A stretch of 64,000 nt of DNA, taken from the NCBI GenBank assembly GCA_039090855.1, contig CM077005.1:20251921-20315920 (forward strand), written 5' to 3'. The stretch comes from Macrothele yani. Lineage: Eukaryota; Arthropoda; Arachnida; Araneae; Macrothelidae. Positions 53,150-64,000 of this stretch are shown here, one piece after another. Each line of letters opens with the position of its first letter. The first letter of the stretch is position 1. Both the position numbers and the translations under genes were made by a program. Under the pieces are notes generated by a model. The model was not told where the DNA came from. It ran no database searches and worked only from the letters and a program-made list of their open reading frames with translations.

Positions 53150-54690
53150 AGTAGCATCCCTGAAAGTAACCTCTCTAAAGTAGCATTCATGATATTATGA
53201 AAATTTCTGACAAATTCAGTGAAAGTAACCTACAGGAAACCACGGGCATTTTTCAAAAATTCAGTAAAAGTAAACTTTCGAATATAGCTCTCATGATATC
53301 ATGGAACAATTTTCACAGGTTCCGTTCATGGTATCCCGGTCATTTTAAACATGTTCAGTATAAGTAACCTCTGTAAAGTAGCACGCACGCACACACACAT
53401 TCATGATGTTTGGAAGATTTCTCACAAATTCAGTAAAAGTAACCTACCGGAAACTATGGCGATGTTTCAAAGATTCAGTTAAATTAAACATTCGGATCTA
53501 GCTCTTCCGATATCCTTGAAAAATTTTCACAAGTTCAGTTCATGATATCACAGTCATTTTAAACAGGTTCAGTAAAAGTAACATTTCCAATGTAGGCCTC
53601 ATCATATAAAGATTTCTTACACATTCAGTGACAGTAATCTCCTTAAATAGCGTGGAGATTTATCATAGATTCGATAAAAATATCCTATGTAAAATATTGC
53701 AGTTCTTATGATATCATGAATATTGAATTTCTGGAAAATTTCTTACAGATTCAGTAAAAATAATCTTCATGGTGTTATGGCAATTTTTCCACTTCCTGTG
53801 AAAGCACTGTCGTAAGTATCCTTCATGAGGTTATGGGAATTTCTCACAGATTCAGTAAAGCTAACCTTAGTATGTTATTTCTCGTGCTATCATAAAGATT
53901 GTTCATAGATTCAGTAAAGCTAACCTTAGTATGTTATTTCTCGTGCTATCATAAAGATTGTTCACAAATTCAGTAAAGCTAACCTTAGTATGTTATTTCT
54001 CGTGCTATCATAAAGATTGTTCATAGATTCAGTAAAAATAACCTGCACGATATCATGGAAATCTTTCATAAATTGGGTAAAAGCAGTATGCACGATGTGC
54101 TACGATTTTTTCACAGATTCAATAAAAATGATCTTTCAGATGTAACTCTCACAATATTATAAAACTTTCTCACAGATTTAGTAAAAATAGCTTTCATAAT
54201 GAATAAAGATTTCTCATATATTCAGTAAAAGTAACTTTTGTGAAGCAGTTCTTGAGATAACACACATGGAAATGCTTTACAAATTCATCGGAAGTAACTT
54301 TTGTGATAACGTAGCATTCATGAGATCTTATAAATTTTAGATAAATTCAGTGAAAATAACCCTCATGATATCATGGAGGCTTCTTGTGAGTTCTAAGCCT
54401 TCATAATATAGTTCTGATAATATCATGGATTTTTTACTAATCTTTTTAAGGTATCGTTCTTTGCTATCATAGAAATTTCCTGTAATTCAATAAAAATATT
54501 ATTTTCTAAAGCACGGAATTTCCCCCATATTCTATCGAAATAGCTTCTGCAAAGTATACTTTATGCTCATGGGAATTTCTTTCAGAGTTGGACGAAATTT
54601 ACATGATAAATGATTCAGTAAAAGTAATTTTAATGAAATCTTGTAAATTTTTCTTATATTCCATAAAAGTAACAAATGAGAAAATCAGGA
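53150..54690. repeat. Diverged tandem repeat array, right part
   Basis: Many units combine TTCAGTAAAAGTAACCT, CATGATATCATGG and AAATTTCTCACAGA. A tighter three-copy run with GTATGTTATTTCTCGTGCTA lies at 53,868-54,020. It continues the array at 48,140-48,658. Confidence 0.75.
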
Positions 54691-55460
54691 AACGCAAACC
54701 TTATTGGCGGTGATGCTCTTCTTGAAAGTTCAATATATCTTGCGTAAATTCAGATATTTTTTAAATTATTACGACATATCTTGAGCATAGATTTTATCAA
54801 GGAATATTTTGAAATTTTTGTTTTATTTGAATACTAAAGAAAAGAAAAATTCCGTCAGTCCAATATTGCAATGCAATTGTAGATTTGAAAAATGAATGAG
54901 AGTAATTCGGCTAAAGATTTCTCCCTGAATGTTTGTTTTTCCTTAAATACCTTAAAAAATGAAACGGGATGTATATCATAATCTCAAATTTACTTAAATT
55001 GGTTCCGTTTTCCAAAATTCTAAGAGAATTTAGGGAAACGACGTCAATTTGAATGGACATTTACTTTCGCCTAATTATACAAAATAAATAAATAAGTAAA
55101 ATTTGGACGAAGATTTTTTCTGATTCTTCTGACATGAGGAAGAAAAGATTTTTGTTTGAGATATTAATAAAATTTCATCTGAAATTACAACAGAAAAAAA
55201 GAAAACTTAAAATTAGTCTTTTATGCGATGCGATTGAATCTAAATACGCGAAGAAAACAAGTGTGAGTAATTTGGTTTCCATGTCTTCGCTTGCAAGGCA
55301 CTTTCTTAAAGAAAGTATTACTCCGAATTTGCATTTATGATCCTGTTAAAATATTATGCACTATTGCTTTTTCCTTTAGGTGATGAACAACCCTCTGGTG
55401 TTATGCATATAAGTAAAGAAAAAGGAAAAATAAAGGGTAACGTAGTGACAGAAAATAAAC
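54691..55460. other. Spacer, nothing recognised
   Basis: A 69-codon ATG frame at 55,134-55,340 is Lys-rich with no domain I know. Confidence 0.4.
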
Positions 55461-55466
55461 AATTTT

Positions 55467-55830
55467 TTACCTCTTTGATGACACCGAGAGTGCGGGAGGT
55501 GCGCCTGGGAGCATGGCCATGAGCATCTGCGGAAAGCGGAGAGCACGTCCGCGTTGTAAGGAGCGCCAGGAAGGGTCACCTTCTACCGCCTTCAGATCAA
55601 TGCTTGCCTGGCTCGGAGCGGACACTTCTGTTTCTCCCAGACATGTGTTTTGCGCCGTCCAATCGTAGGTGGCATCCTCAGTCACGTGATTAACAATTCC
55701 TGTTGCCCGATCTCGTTTTCCTATCATATCTTTCACTTAAATCGAGAAGCACGATTAACCTCGCTTCTTCAGGATTTACGATGATTGACTCAGCAGTGAA
55801 AGGATCCCTGAAGCGAGGAGCAAGAGAAAT
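55467..55830 (-). other. GC-rich block with an unassigned minus-strand frame and a hairpin
   Basis: Base composition is clearly higher in G+C than the surroundings. A minus-strand frame (ATG near 55,727 to 55,467) has no known domain. Just beyond, CCTCGCTTCTTCAGG and CCTGAAGCGAGGA form a stem with a loop of about 40 bases (55,757-55,820). It could be an exon, a promoter or another transposon end; I cannot tell. Confidence 0.3.
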
Positions 55831-55894
55831 ATAAAGAGCAACTGAGGCTTGAATCACTTATCGCAGACAATACTTTCCCGCCGAAAGAAACGTA

Positions 55895-58084
55895 ACCCTG
55901 AAAAAATCAATGTGCAACAAGGTGCTAAGATCATGCTTGAAACACTCGTGCAATAAATCTCCTAAATTATGCTGGGAATGGGCAAACAGCATCTAGACTG
56001 AATTTGTAAAAATTATACTTTATACTTGAAGTCTCAATGTTTTTCTAAATCAAACACTGCGTTCCACCAAAATGGAGCGTACCTTGGAAAAATCAATGTG
56101 CAACAAGGTGCTAAGAAGATTATGCGTGAAACACTTGTGCAATAAAACTACGAAATTATGCTGGAAATGGCCAAACAGCATCTAGACTGAATTTGTAAAA
56201 ATATACTTTGCTTGAACTCATAGTATTTCTTAAATGCAAACACTGCTTTCCTCCAAAACGGAACGTACCCTGGAAAAGTCAGTGAGCAACAAGGTACTAA
56301 GAAGATTATGCGTGAAACACTCGTGCAATAAATCTCCTAAATTATGCTGGGAATGGGCAAACAGCATCTAGACTGAATTTGTAAAAATTATACTTTATAC
56401 TTGAAGTCTCAATGTTTTTCTAAATCAAACACTGCGTTCCACCAAAATGGAGCGTACCTTGGAAAAATCAGTGTGCAACAAGGTTCTAAGAAGATTATAC
56501 GTGAAACACTTGTGCAATAAAACTACGAAATTATGCTGGAAATGGCCAAACAGCATCTAGACTGAATTTGTAAAAATATACTTTGCTTGAACTCATAGTA
56601 TTTCTTAAATGCAAACACTGCTTTCCTCCAAAACGGAACGTACCCTGGAAAAGTCAGTGAGCAACAAGGTACTAAGAAGATTATGCGTGAAACACTCGTG
56701 CAATAAATCTCCTAAATTATGCTGGGAATGGGCAAACAGCATCTAGACTGAATTTGTAAAAATTATACTTTATACTTGAAGTCTCAATGTTTTTCTAAAT
56801 CAAACACTGCGTTCCACCAAAATGGAGCGTACCTTGGAAAAATCAGTGTGCAACAAGGTTCTAAGAAGATTATACGTGAAACACTTGTGCAATAAAACTA
56901 CGAAATTATGCTGGAAATGGCCAAACAGCATCTAGACTGAATTTGTAAAAATTATACTTTATACTTGAAGTCTCAATGTTTTTCTAAATCAAACACTGCG
57001 TTCCACCAAAATGGAGCGTACCTTGGAAAAATCAATGTGCAACAAGGTGCTAAGAAGATTATGCGTGAAACACTTGTGCAATAAAACTACGAAATTATGC
57101 TGGAAATGGCCAAACAGCATCTAGACTGAATTTGTAAAAATATACTTTGCTTGAACTCATAGTATTTCTTAAATGCAAACACTGCTTTCCTCCAAAACGG
57201 AACGTACCCTGGAAAAGTCAGTGAGCAACAAGGTACTAAGAAGATTATGCGTGAAACACTCGTGCAATAAATCTCCTAAATTATGCTGGGAATGGGCAAA
57301 CAGCATCTAGACTGAATTTGTAAAAATTATACTTTATACTTGAAGTCTCAATGTTTTTCTAAATCAAACACTGCGTTCCACCAAAATGGAGCGTACCTTG
57401 GAAAAATCAGTGTGCAACAAGGTTCTAAGAAGATTATACGTGAAACACTTGTGCAATAAAACTACGAAATTATGCTGGAAATGGCCAAACAGCATCTAGA
57501 CTGAATTTGTAAAAATTATACTTTATACTTGAAGTCTCAATGTTTTTCTAAATCAAACACTGCGTTCCACCAAAATGGAGCGTACCTTGGAAAAATCAAT
57601 GTGCAACAAGGTGCTAAGAAGATTATGCGTGAAACACTTGTGCAATAAATCTCCGAAATTATTCTCGAAATGGCCAAACAGCATCTAGACTGAATTTGTA
57701 AAAAATATTCTTTATACTTGAAGTCTCGATATTTTTTTAATGCAAACACTGCATTCCTCCAAAACGGAATGTACTCTGGAAAAATCAGTGTGCAACAAGG
57801 TGCTAAGAAGATTATGCGTGAAACACTCGTGCAATAAATCTCCGAAATTATGCTGGAAATGGCCAAACAGCATATAGACTCAGTTTTTAAAAATATACTT
57901 TACTTGAAGTCTCGATATTTTTTTAAATGCAAATACTGCGTTCCTCCAAAACGGAACGTACCGTGGAAAAATCAATGTGCAATAAGGTGCTAAGAAGATT
58001 ATGCGTGAACCACTCGTGCAATAAAACTACGAAATTATGCTGAAAATGGCCAAACAGCATCTAGACTGAATTTGTAAAAATATA
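55895..58084. repeat. Satellite array, about 188-bp monomer, about 11.7 copies
   Basis: CAACAAGGT recurs near 55,917, 56,104, 56,289, 56,476, 56,664, 56,852, 57,040, 57,228, 57,417, 57,606 and 57,795. Monomer types alternate (GGGAATGGGCAAACAGC versus GGAAATGGCCAAACAGC, and ACTTTATACTTGAAGTC versus ACTTTGCTTGAACTC), giving a partly dimeric then irregular order. The 3-prime end is broken by a transposon at 58,085. Confidence 0.92.
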
Positions 58085-59099
58085 CAGAGTGATCGTAAAG
58101 TTCCCGAACCCTTAATTTAAAAAAATTATTGCGTGTGTTGTAAGCAAAAGTTTAACCAATTGATGTGCCAACACGAGTCAGTAACTCGTCGAGATCAAAT
58201 GCTGCTCTTGTCGAATGCCTAAAAGAAACTGGCAGAGTGCCAGAAATGAATAACCGGTTCCATGTGTGCTACGCAGTTTGCCCACTTTAGCGTCGCCATT
58301 TGCACAGAGACATGGGTTTGACGAGGGAGCAGAGAATTTGTTTACTTGAAGCTTATTTGCAAACGCAGTCTTACAAACAGTGTATAGAAGGGTTCAGGAA
58401 AGCATTACTGCAGCATAATGTGGTAAGTAAATCAACGATACACAGTTTACTCGTACGATTTCGGAAAACGGGAAGTGTTGATGATATGCTATAACGTAAG
58501 TCTTTTTCGTAAGCAAGATTGGTGTTACGCTATGTCTAAAACCATGACTAAAGAAATGTTAAACTAAATGAGAATACGATGCAATAGTTCCTAATTAAGC
58601 TTTTACGGCCAGACGAAACATATACAGAAGTCAGACTTACGATAACCTTTTACTGGTCCAGCACGAATGATGACTTCCACAATATAGCACTTATATTATT
58701 AAAATTCACGTATCTCTTAATAGCGATCGAACATTTCCACACACACACATACACTCTAAGCAACTGCTGTATCATCCTTTTTATCTAACGTTCTTATCAC
58801 ATTCATACGTCACTCTCTCTGACCTCAAGAGTGTTGCCAACCTCATTCTTGTGAGAGAGAAGATATCACGTTAAGTTTGGAAAGTGTAAAAGAGAACAAA
58901 CTTAAGTTTACATAGGAAAATAACTAAAAATGAAAGTTAAATTAGAATGTACGTTACAATGCCTAGAAATGGCTGGTCAAATGTGTTTACGCCGGAAGTG
59001 ATAAGCGATGTTGAAAAACGTTTGCAACAATCACCTACAAAATTACTTCGTCGGTTATCTCAGCAAGTTTCACTTGCTGAGATAAGCACTCTTAACTAA
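58085..59099 (+). pseudogene. mariner-related transposase N-terminus, interrupted by an insertion
   Basis: The terminus CAGAGTGATCGTAAAGTTCC follows TA. ATG 58,312 opens MGLTREQRICLLEAYLQTQ, then STIHSLLVRFRKTGSVDDM: a DUF4817-like HTH found at the start of mariner-related arthropod transposases. Homology breaks at 58,495 and resumes at 58,959 with RNGWSNVFTPEVISDVEKRL and SPTKLLRRLSQQVSL, the next HTH, ending at a stop at 59,097-59,099. The 460 bp between look inserted and include a dispersed repeat. No catalytic domain is present. Confidence 0.7.
58790..58965 (+). repeat. Uncharacterised dispersed repeat, copy 2
   Basis: Aligned with 45,838-46,020 (TGACCTCAAGAGTGTTGCC, CACGTTAAGTTTGG, AACAAACTTAAGTTTACATA). 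It forms the right part of the segment inserted in the transposase remnant. Confidence 0.7.
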
Positions 59100-59124
59100 G
59101 CGTAAGGCTAACGCGCTAATTTCT

Positions 59125-59250
59125 GGCCACCGTAGCGTAAGGCTAACGTGCTCGGCTAGATATCGGGAGATCTGGGATTCGGATACCCGGCGGTGACCGG
59201 ATAACAATTTTCCGGTAGCTATGTGTTAATAAAACGTGGAAAGAGCGATG
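59125..59250 (+). mobile_element. tRNA-derived SINE, family 4, copy 2
   Basis: The head 59,125-59,198 has acceptor GGCCACC/GGTGACC, anticodon arm CTCGG-CTAGATA-TCGGG and T stem CTGGG/CCCGG with an enlarged loop. It is followed by ATAACAATTTTCCG and GTGGAAAGAGCGATGT, the same tail as copy 1 at 25,482. A partial second head (GCGTAAGGCTAACGCGCTAA) precedes it at about 59,099. Confidence 0.7.
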
Positions 59251-59269
59251 TCTGTTTATTGTATAAAAA

Positions 59270-59880
59270 AATTGATTCATTGGACCATATGAATCTTTTC
59301 CAGTTGTCCAACGTCCAGTCACGCTGCTCACCACAAGCGGAGCTGTCTATAACAGTCCTTCAATATGGAAACACGAAAGAGCTTCCGAGTCCTTTTTCAC
59401 ATCTTCAAGAGAGTCTGCTGAATTGTGCACTCGTAAAGGTTTCTCTGGTCACCCTTGTTGTAAAACTTGTCGTTAACTCAAGGGTCGTGAGACATCTGTT
59501 GTCCCTGACAGCATATCCAACTGGCATTGACCTCGACTGTCTATCAGTGTTTGTCTCCACTTTCCTATACGGTCAGTGGATGAGTGTTCCTCTTGAAACT
59601 TTTCCAGCGCCATATCCCTAGTTTTTTCCGATGAAATCTCCGGGAAGTAGCCCACTACTTCCAGGAGAATAATGCGCCATGTCACAAGCCTTGGATCGCC
59701 CACAGTTATTACAAAAGCAACAAAGTGACTTCAAAGTGCTGAAATGTTCCCCATGGTCGCCAGATCTTAACCCAATTTAGCACTGGTGGAGTGAGATTCA
59801 GAGAGCAATTCATAATAGAGAACTTTCTCCATCGAACATTAGTAAATTGACAGAGACATCACGCCCGCTTGGCGGAACAT
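59270..59880 (+). pseudogene. Tc1-like transposase C-terminal remnant
   Basis: The plus strand encodes HYFQENNAPCHKPWIAH (second catalytic motif, with Asp replaced by Asn; about 59,648-59,700) and, after a shift, LKCSPWSPDLNPI followed by a stop where Glu should be and HWWSEIQRAIHNREL (59,735-59,830). The N-terminal half is not recognisable. It adjoins the next Tc1 element without a visible end. Confidence 0.65.
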
Positions 59881-59883
59881 ATA

Positions 59884-61060
59884 CACTGAATGAACAAAAC
59901 AGAGATAACTACCTAATAGCTTGTTGGTATTCCTCCAGCGCGAATAATAGCCTGTACAGGCAAAGGCATCGACTCCACCAGATGCTGGAGGGTTTCCGGA
60001 GGTAATGCCAGCCATGCCTTTTGCAGCGTTGTCCACAACTTTGCCCAGGACGTCGGTCAAAGACCCTTGGATCTGATGCTCCGTTCCACGGCATTCAGGA
60101 GAGCCTCCACAGAGTTTAAATCCGTGGACATTGGGGGCCACTGAATGGTTCCAAATTCAGATGTGTGATCCTCGAGCCATGTCGTGGCGGCTACTGCCCG
60201 TTGGGGCCGCGCGTTGTTCTTCTGAATCAGACTAGCGGCAGCAGGATGCGCGAAGGCTATGAAAGCGTGTAAGTGATCAGCAAGCACATCCGGGTTGTGC
60301 TCAGCGGTTAAAGACCTCTGTAGAAGACCCACCAAGGGACCTAATGAGTACCATGAGAAGACTCCCCAAACCATCTCACAGCGGCCACTGCCTTGAACAG
60401 AGCCGACCTAGCACGTCGGATCCATGGCCTAATCCCGGTGAAGTCACACCCGCACCGTTCCGTCAGCTTGGTACAGCTAAAGACGGGATTCATCTGACCA
60501 CACGGCGTGGCACCACTCTTATGATGTTCGAGGTACCAAGCAGGGCGTAATTTCCGATGACGAGCGATCAACAGTGGCACATGAGCAATGCGTCTGCGCC
60601 GTAAACGTTCACTCGCTGACGCTGCTTGGGTCTCCGACATTTAACCCGGATGCGATTTGCGCAGCCGTTGCCAACCGGTCGTTCTGTACAAGTCTGGATA
60701 GTCTACGTCGACCTCAATCATCAATGGCGTGTAGTGGGCCACCGCTTGCTCTCTAGGCGCTGATACGTCGGTCAATGACATATTCTCGGAAGACCCTTGA
60801 TACGGTTGCCCTTGGAACGCTAGGGTTCTTACCACTTGGGCGATAGAATCACCAATCTGTCTGGCGCCTACAATGCGCCCACGATCAAAGTCGCTCAGAT
60901 CACCACGTTTATCCATGTTCGTCGATTGCGATACACTGTTGGGAAGCCCTGCTGCCTGCTTACTTATCGCCTGCTTTCGGTTTGGGTATTCCGTTCTGCG
61001 CGGGGGACGCCCATGTCGACTGCCCGTCAGCCCGATTGCTAATGTTTTCTCACCTGAATG
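59884..61060 (-). mobile_element. Tc1-like transposon, DD36E spacing, degenerate
   Basis: Ends CACTGAATGAACAAAAC and the complement of CATTCAGGTGAGAAAAC. TA lies at 59,882-59,883 and 61,061-61,062; the second TA also borders the next element. Length 1,177 bp. Confidence 0.85.
59930..60916 (-). pseudogene. Tc1 transposase, frameshifted
   Basis: ATG 60,914-60,916 opens MDKRGDLSDFDRGRIVGARQ with HTH (SIAQVVRTLAF), then after a shift RRRRIAHVPLLIARHRKLR, a further shift, VWGVFSWYSLGPLVGLLQR and SLIQKNNARPQRAVAATTWL, TDLNSVEALLNAVERS. The second Asp is Asn (KNN). The spacing to Glu is 36. The N-terminus closely resembles that of the element at 38,070, so they are relatives. It is inactive. Confidence 0.82.
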
Positions 61061-61062
61061 TA

Positions 61063-62259
61063 CACCGTCGAGTCACATTACTGCGACCACCAGCTGATAT
61101 CCAGAGTAACCGCCGTGCGCAGCGCGAACAGCAGCTGGACGAGCTGGGAGTGACTCAATAAGGTGCTCATAGGTATATGGTGCCATCCTTACTGCAGTGC
61201 ATCTGACAGCTGCTGGAGGGTGCGTGGTGGAGGATCCACAGAGCGAACAACACGACCGAGGTGATCCTGCAGATGCTCAGTTGGGTTTAAGTCTGGGGAA
61301 TCAGGGGGCCAGGGAACTACTTTGAAGTCTTCAACGTGTTCTTCCAACCACTCTCGGACATTTCTAGCTGTGTGACACTTCGCATTGTCGGGATGGAAGA
61401 TCCAATCCGCCATAGGGAAGACAATCAGCATGTATGGGTGTACGTGGCCTGCAAGGATGGATTCGTAACCAATTCGGTCCATAGTGCCTTCCATAGGTAT
61501 GAGTGAACCCAGAGAATGCCACGAAAACATTCCCCGCTGCCCCACCAGATTGTTTTCTTCCAGCAATGGTTGAAGAGCGTTTGTTCTCCGAAGTTTCTCG
61601 CCTTATAAGCCAACGTCCATCCGTTCGGTGAAGCAGAAAACGTGACTCATAGGAGAAGGCAATCCTTTGCCCATCAGCGGATGTCCAATTCCGATACTGC
61701 CGTGAAAATATAAGCCTTTTCTAGCGACGCACCTTCATTAGCATAGGTGCAGTTACCACCCGTCTGCATCGGAGCCCCATACGCAGCAGGATTTGCTGAA
61801 ATGTCGGTTTAGACACACTTCCGGTAGCCCCCTGGTTCATTCGGCTAGTGAGTTGCTCCACTGTAGCGTGTAGATCGGCTCTCACGCACCTTCAATGCCG
61901 ACGTTCACCTCTCACATCAATGCCAAGTGGTTCTCCGCAGTTTCCACGGCGCGTCTTCGCAATGGTGCTATTTCTCCAATCACAATACACTTTAACCACA
62001 GCAGCACGCGAACAGTTCACAAACTGCGCTGTTTCAGAAATACTGCCACCCTGACCCGAAAGCCGATAATAATCCCTTTTTGCACATCTGATAAATCGCT
62101 TCTTTTATCCATGAAACCAACGAGTGATGTGTTTTCAGAATGCCTACAGCACACCTTATATATCCTCCAAGTCAGCTCACGACATTTGCCTTCTTTCATT
62201 GGCCACGCGTTGTTGACGCCAAAACTAGGATTTGGTCAAAATAATGTGACTCGACTATG
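61063..62259 (-). mobile_element. Tc1-like transposon, degenerate, sharing a TA with its neighbour
   Basis: Left end CACCGTCGAGTCACATTA and right end complementary to CATAGTCGAGTCACATTA; TA at 61,061-61,062 and 62,260-62,261. Length 1,197 bp. Confidence 0.88.
61190..62111 (-). pseudogene. Tc1 transposase (DD36E), N-terminal half badly decayed
   Basis: The ATG near 62,111 opens MDKRSDLSDVQKGIIIGFRV, then stops accumulate. The C-terminal half is better kept: GMFSWHSLGSLIPMEGTMDR, IFHPDNAKCHTARNVREWLE and PPDSPDLNPTEHLQDHLG, with 36 residues between the second Asp and Glu. QQDN is replaced by HPDN. The frame ends with LQQLSDALQ near 61,190. Confidence 0.82.
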
Positions 62260-62265
62260 TATGTA

Positions 62266-63549
62266 TTGTGTTGTCGGAAAAGTCATGACGTATTTTGGCA
62301 CCCGATTACGGTTGGGCGGTTTTGGAAGTATTAGAGTCATGCGCAGCTCTGTTGTCGCTGTGGCATTCGACAGGCGCTAATTCTAGCTGCAGTCTAAAAG
62401 GAATAGTGAGTGATTTGGTTGATTTGCGGAGATTTGACATCAAGTTGAAGATGGAAGACCAAACTGTGTGTGCATTTTCGCCATATTTTACTGTTTTACT
62501 TCCGTAAAGGGAAGGACGCGCGTCAAGCTTGTGAAAACTTGCGTAAAGAGTACGGTGATAATGCTCTACAAGAACGTCAGGGCCAGTGGTGGTTCTCAAA
62601 CTTCCGTGCTGGTGATTTTGACCTCAACGATGCTCCTCGGTCCAGAAGGCCCACCGAGGTTGATGACGACCAAACCAAGGCAGTGATCGAGTCAAACTCA
62701 CGTTCGACACGAGATATTGTAGGCACATTGCACATCCATTATTCAAGTGTTCACGACCACCTGAAGAAGCTGGGATACGTAAGCAAGCTCGATGTGTGGA
62801 TTCCTCGTGAACTCAAAGACGCTCAATTGATGGCACGTATAAACATCTGCGATATGCTCATTAAACGTCAGGAAAACGATCCTTTTTTGAAGCGACTGAT
62901 AACTGGTGACGAAAAGTGGACTGAGTACAACAATGTGTTGTGCAAAAAGTCTTGGTCCCGACGTGATGCTTTGCCTCAAACGACATCCAAAGCAGACATT
63001 CATCTGCGGAACGTTCTGGTCTCAGTGTGGTGGGATTTTAAAGGTGTCGTATTTTTCGAGCTCCTACCACGGAACCAAACAATCAATTCGAATGTGTACT
63101 GTCGGCAATTGGACAGTTTGAACGAATCCAACATCCAGAAACGTCCAGAGCTCGTTCATCGTAAAGGTGTTGTGTTCCATCACGACAAAGCGAGACCACA
63201 CACAAGTTTGATCACCCGCCAAAAATTATTGGAGCTTTAATGGGATGTGTTGCCACACCCAGCATAATCGCCTGACCTTGCGCCGTCAGACTTCCACTTG
63301 TTTCGCTTTCTTCAACAGTCCTTGCGTGGTATAACGTTCAATTCAGACGAGGCTGTAAATCAGTATAGTTTTTCGGCACGAAAGACAGATCCTTCTATGA
63401 AAGAGGCATTCTGCAGCTCACTGAAAGATGGCAAAAGGTTATCGAACAAAACGGGCATTATATCATTGATTGGTCTTTGTTCTTTCTATCAATAAATGAT
63501 CTTTACAAAACATGGCTAAAATACGTCATGACTTTTCCGACAACCCAAT
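62266..63549 (+). mobile_element. mariner element, full length, moderately decayed
   Basis: Ends TTGTGTTGTCGGAAAAGTCA and the complement of TTGGGTTGTCGGAAAAGTCA; TA lies at 62,264-62,265 and 63,550-63,551. Length 1,284 bp. Confidence 0.93.
62451..63493 (+). pseudogene. mariner transposase (DD34D)
   Basis: ATG 62,451 (MEDQ) is followed by a slip in a (TG)n run into HFRHILLFYFRKGKDARQA. A long frame to 63,240 contains WWFSNFRAGDFDLNDAPRS, HDHLKKLGYVSKLDVWIPRE, ITGDEKWTEYNNV, VWWDFKGVVFFELLPRNQT and GVVFHHDKARPHTSL. TAA at 63,238-63,240 and another at about 63,268 precede SPDLAPSDFHLFRFLQQSL. The second motif reads HDK instead of HDN. This is the mariner subfamily with the TGDEKW-YN and RKGVVFHHD signatures. 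Only a few changes separate it from an open frame. Confidence 0.9.
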
Positions 63550-63693
63550 AGAACGATACTCGTATTAGCACCACGTTAAATCCATGGCACATCGAGTCAA
63601 GGCTGTTTTGAAGCACGTTGACAGCACAACACGTTATAAATTTGGTTTTCCGAATTATTTACTACCACACCGATGGGCGTAGTCGAAGCTCCG

Positions 63694-64000
63694 TGCAGAG
63701 ATGGAAACGGGTCACGGGTCAACCGGTCGATAATTTGTTGCGGGTCAAACGGGTCGGGTCAAGGTGTTCCTGACCCGATTTCGAACCGGTTGAAAAAAGA
63801 AAAATGCGTACTGCGGAATTTTTCTTATGCTCGATGCTGGTGCCAGCGGATTGAAAAATGATTTGTCATACGAACATATTGCCGTCTCTTTCTTAGCGCA
63901 AAGAAAATCTTGACTTACCGACTATACCATATCGTAAAACGATACTTTCTTTGCGTTAATTTCTAGGGCGCCTTTCCGGAGCAAGATACTGGCAAACGCC
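63694..64000. mobile_element. Probable hAT terminus running off the window
   Basis: CAGAGATGGAAACGGGTCAC begins a GC-rich stretch with repeated CGGGTC/GGGTCA, similar in style to hAT subterminal regions (compare 29,598). The rest is AT-rich with no frame of note. The other end lies outside the window. Confidence 0.45.

Noticed and set aside
57537..57866. 110-cod on minus-strand frame in the satellite
   Set aside because: It spans repeated satellite monomers and repeats itself internally with the monomer period; no start context or domain.

Overview
This window looks like repeat-dense nuclear DNA of an arthropod, most likely an insect. Signs are AT-rich sequence, tRNA-derived SINEs, many Tc1/mariner, hAT and Helitron remnants, RTE-type LINEs, satellites, and one GT-AG intron. 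I found no intact ordinary host gene; almost every coding stretch is a transposon or virus-like remnant. The species assignment is inference.

Layout. 1-5.3 kb: a Helitron-type N-terminal ORF fragment, tandem repeats, a broken hAT transposase, two LINE 3-prime fragments, and a tandem array of a roughly 300-bp tRNA-derived unit. 5.7-8.3 kb: a SINE and a nearly intact Tc1 element with one nonsense codon. 8,334-24,100: an old mariner interrupted by a 14,829-bp near-perfect palindrome. 24.1-31.3 kb: hAT-like, mariner-like and Tc1 remnants, two SINEs, and a mariner split by a hAT. 31.4-34.4 kb: a satellite with a trimeric higher-order pattern, interrupted by a 1,582-bp transposon. 35-44 kb: SINEs, a collapsed Helitron, two Tc1 elements, an RTE LINE and a hAT tail. 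44.5-54.7 kb: a mariner, a Tc1, a 43-bp minisatellite, and a diverged tandem array split by SINEs, a second LINE and another Tc1. 55.9-58.1 kb: a roughly 188-bp satellite. 58-64 kb: a chain of Tc1/mariner elements and one hAT end.

The standout is the palindrome at 9,248-24,076. Two arms of about 7.39 kb are joined head to head across a 58-bp spacer. The element starts with AG, ends with CT, and is bracketed by a 6-bp target duplication (GCGGGA) inside a mariner terminal repeat, which it splits cleanly. Those termini and that duplication length resemble Polinton/Maverick elements, yet I see no DNA polymerase, integrase, protease or capsid gene. Each arm instead carries a spliced gene for a protein with tandem SUMO-interacting motifs, an ALKBH2-like dioxygenase remnant, and a tandem-PC4-like single-stranded-DNA-binding protein gene. 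All point outward from TATA boxes near the centre. My inference is that this is an integrated snapback (inverted-dimer) derivative of a Polinton-like virus or transposon, analogous in shape to palindromic defective adenovirus genomes. An assembly fold-back is unlikely because the flanks are not mirrored and the target site is rebuilt exactly.

The other elements form a nested record of insertions. Several can be ordered because target duplications and reading frames resume exactly across the inserts.
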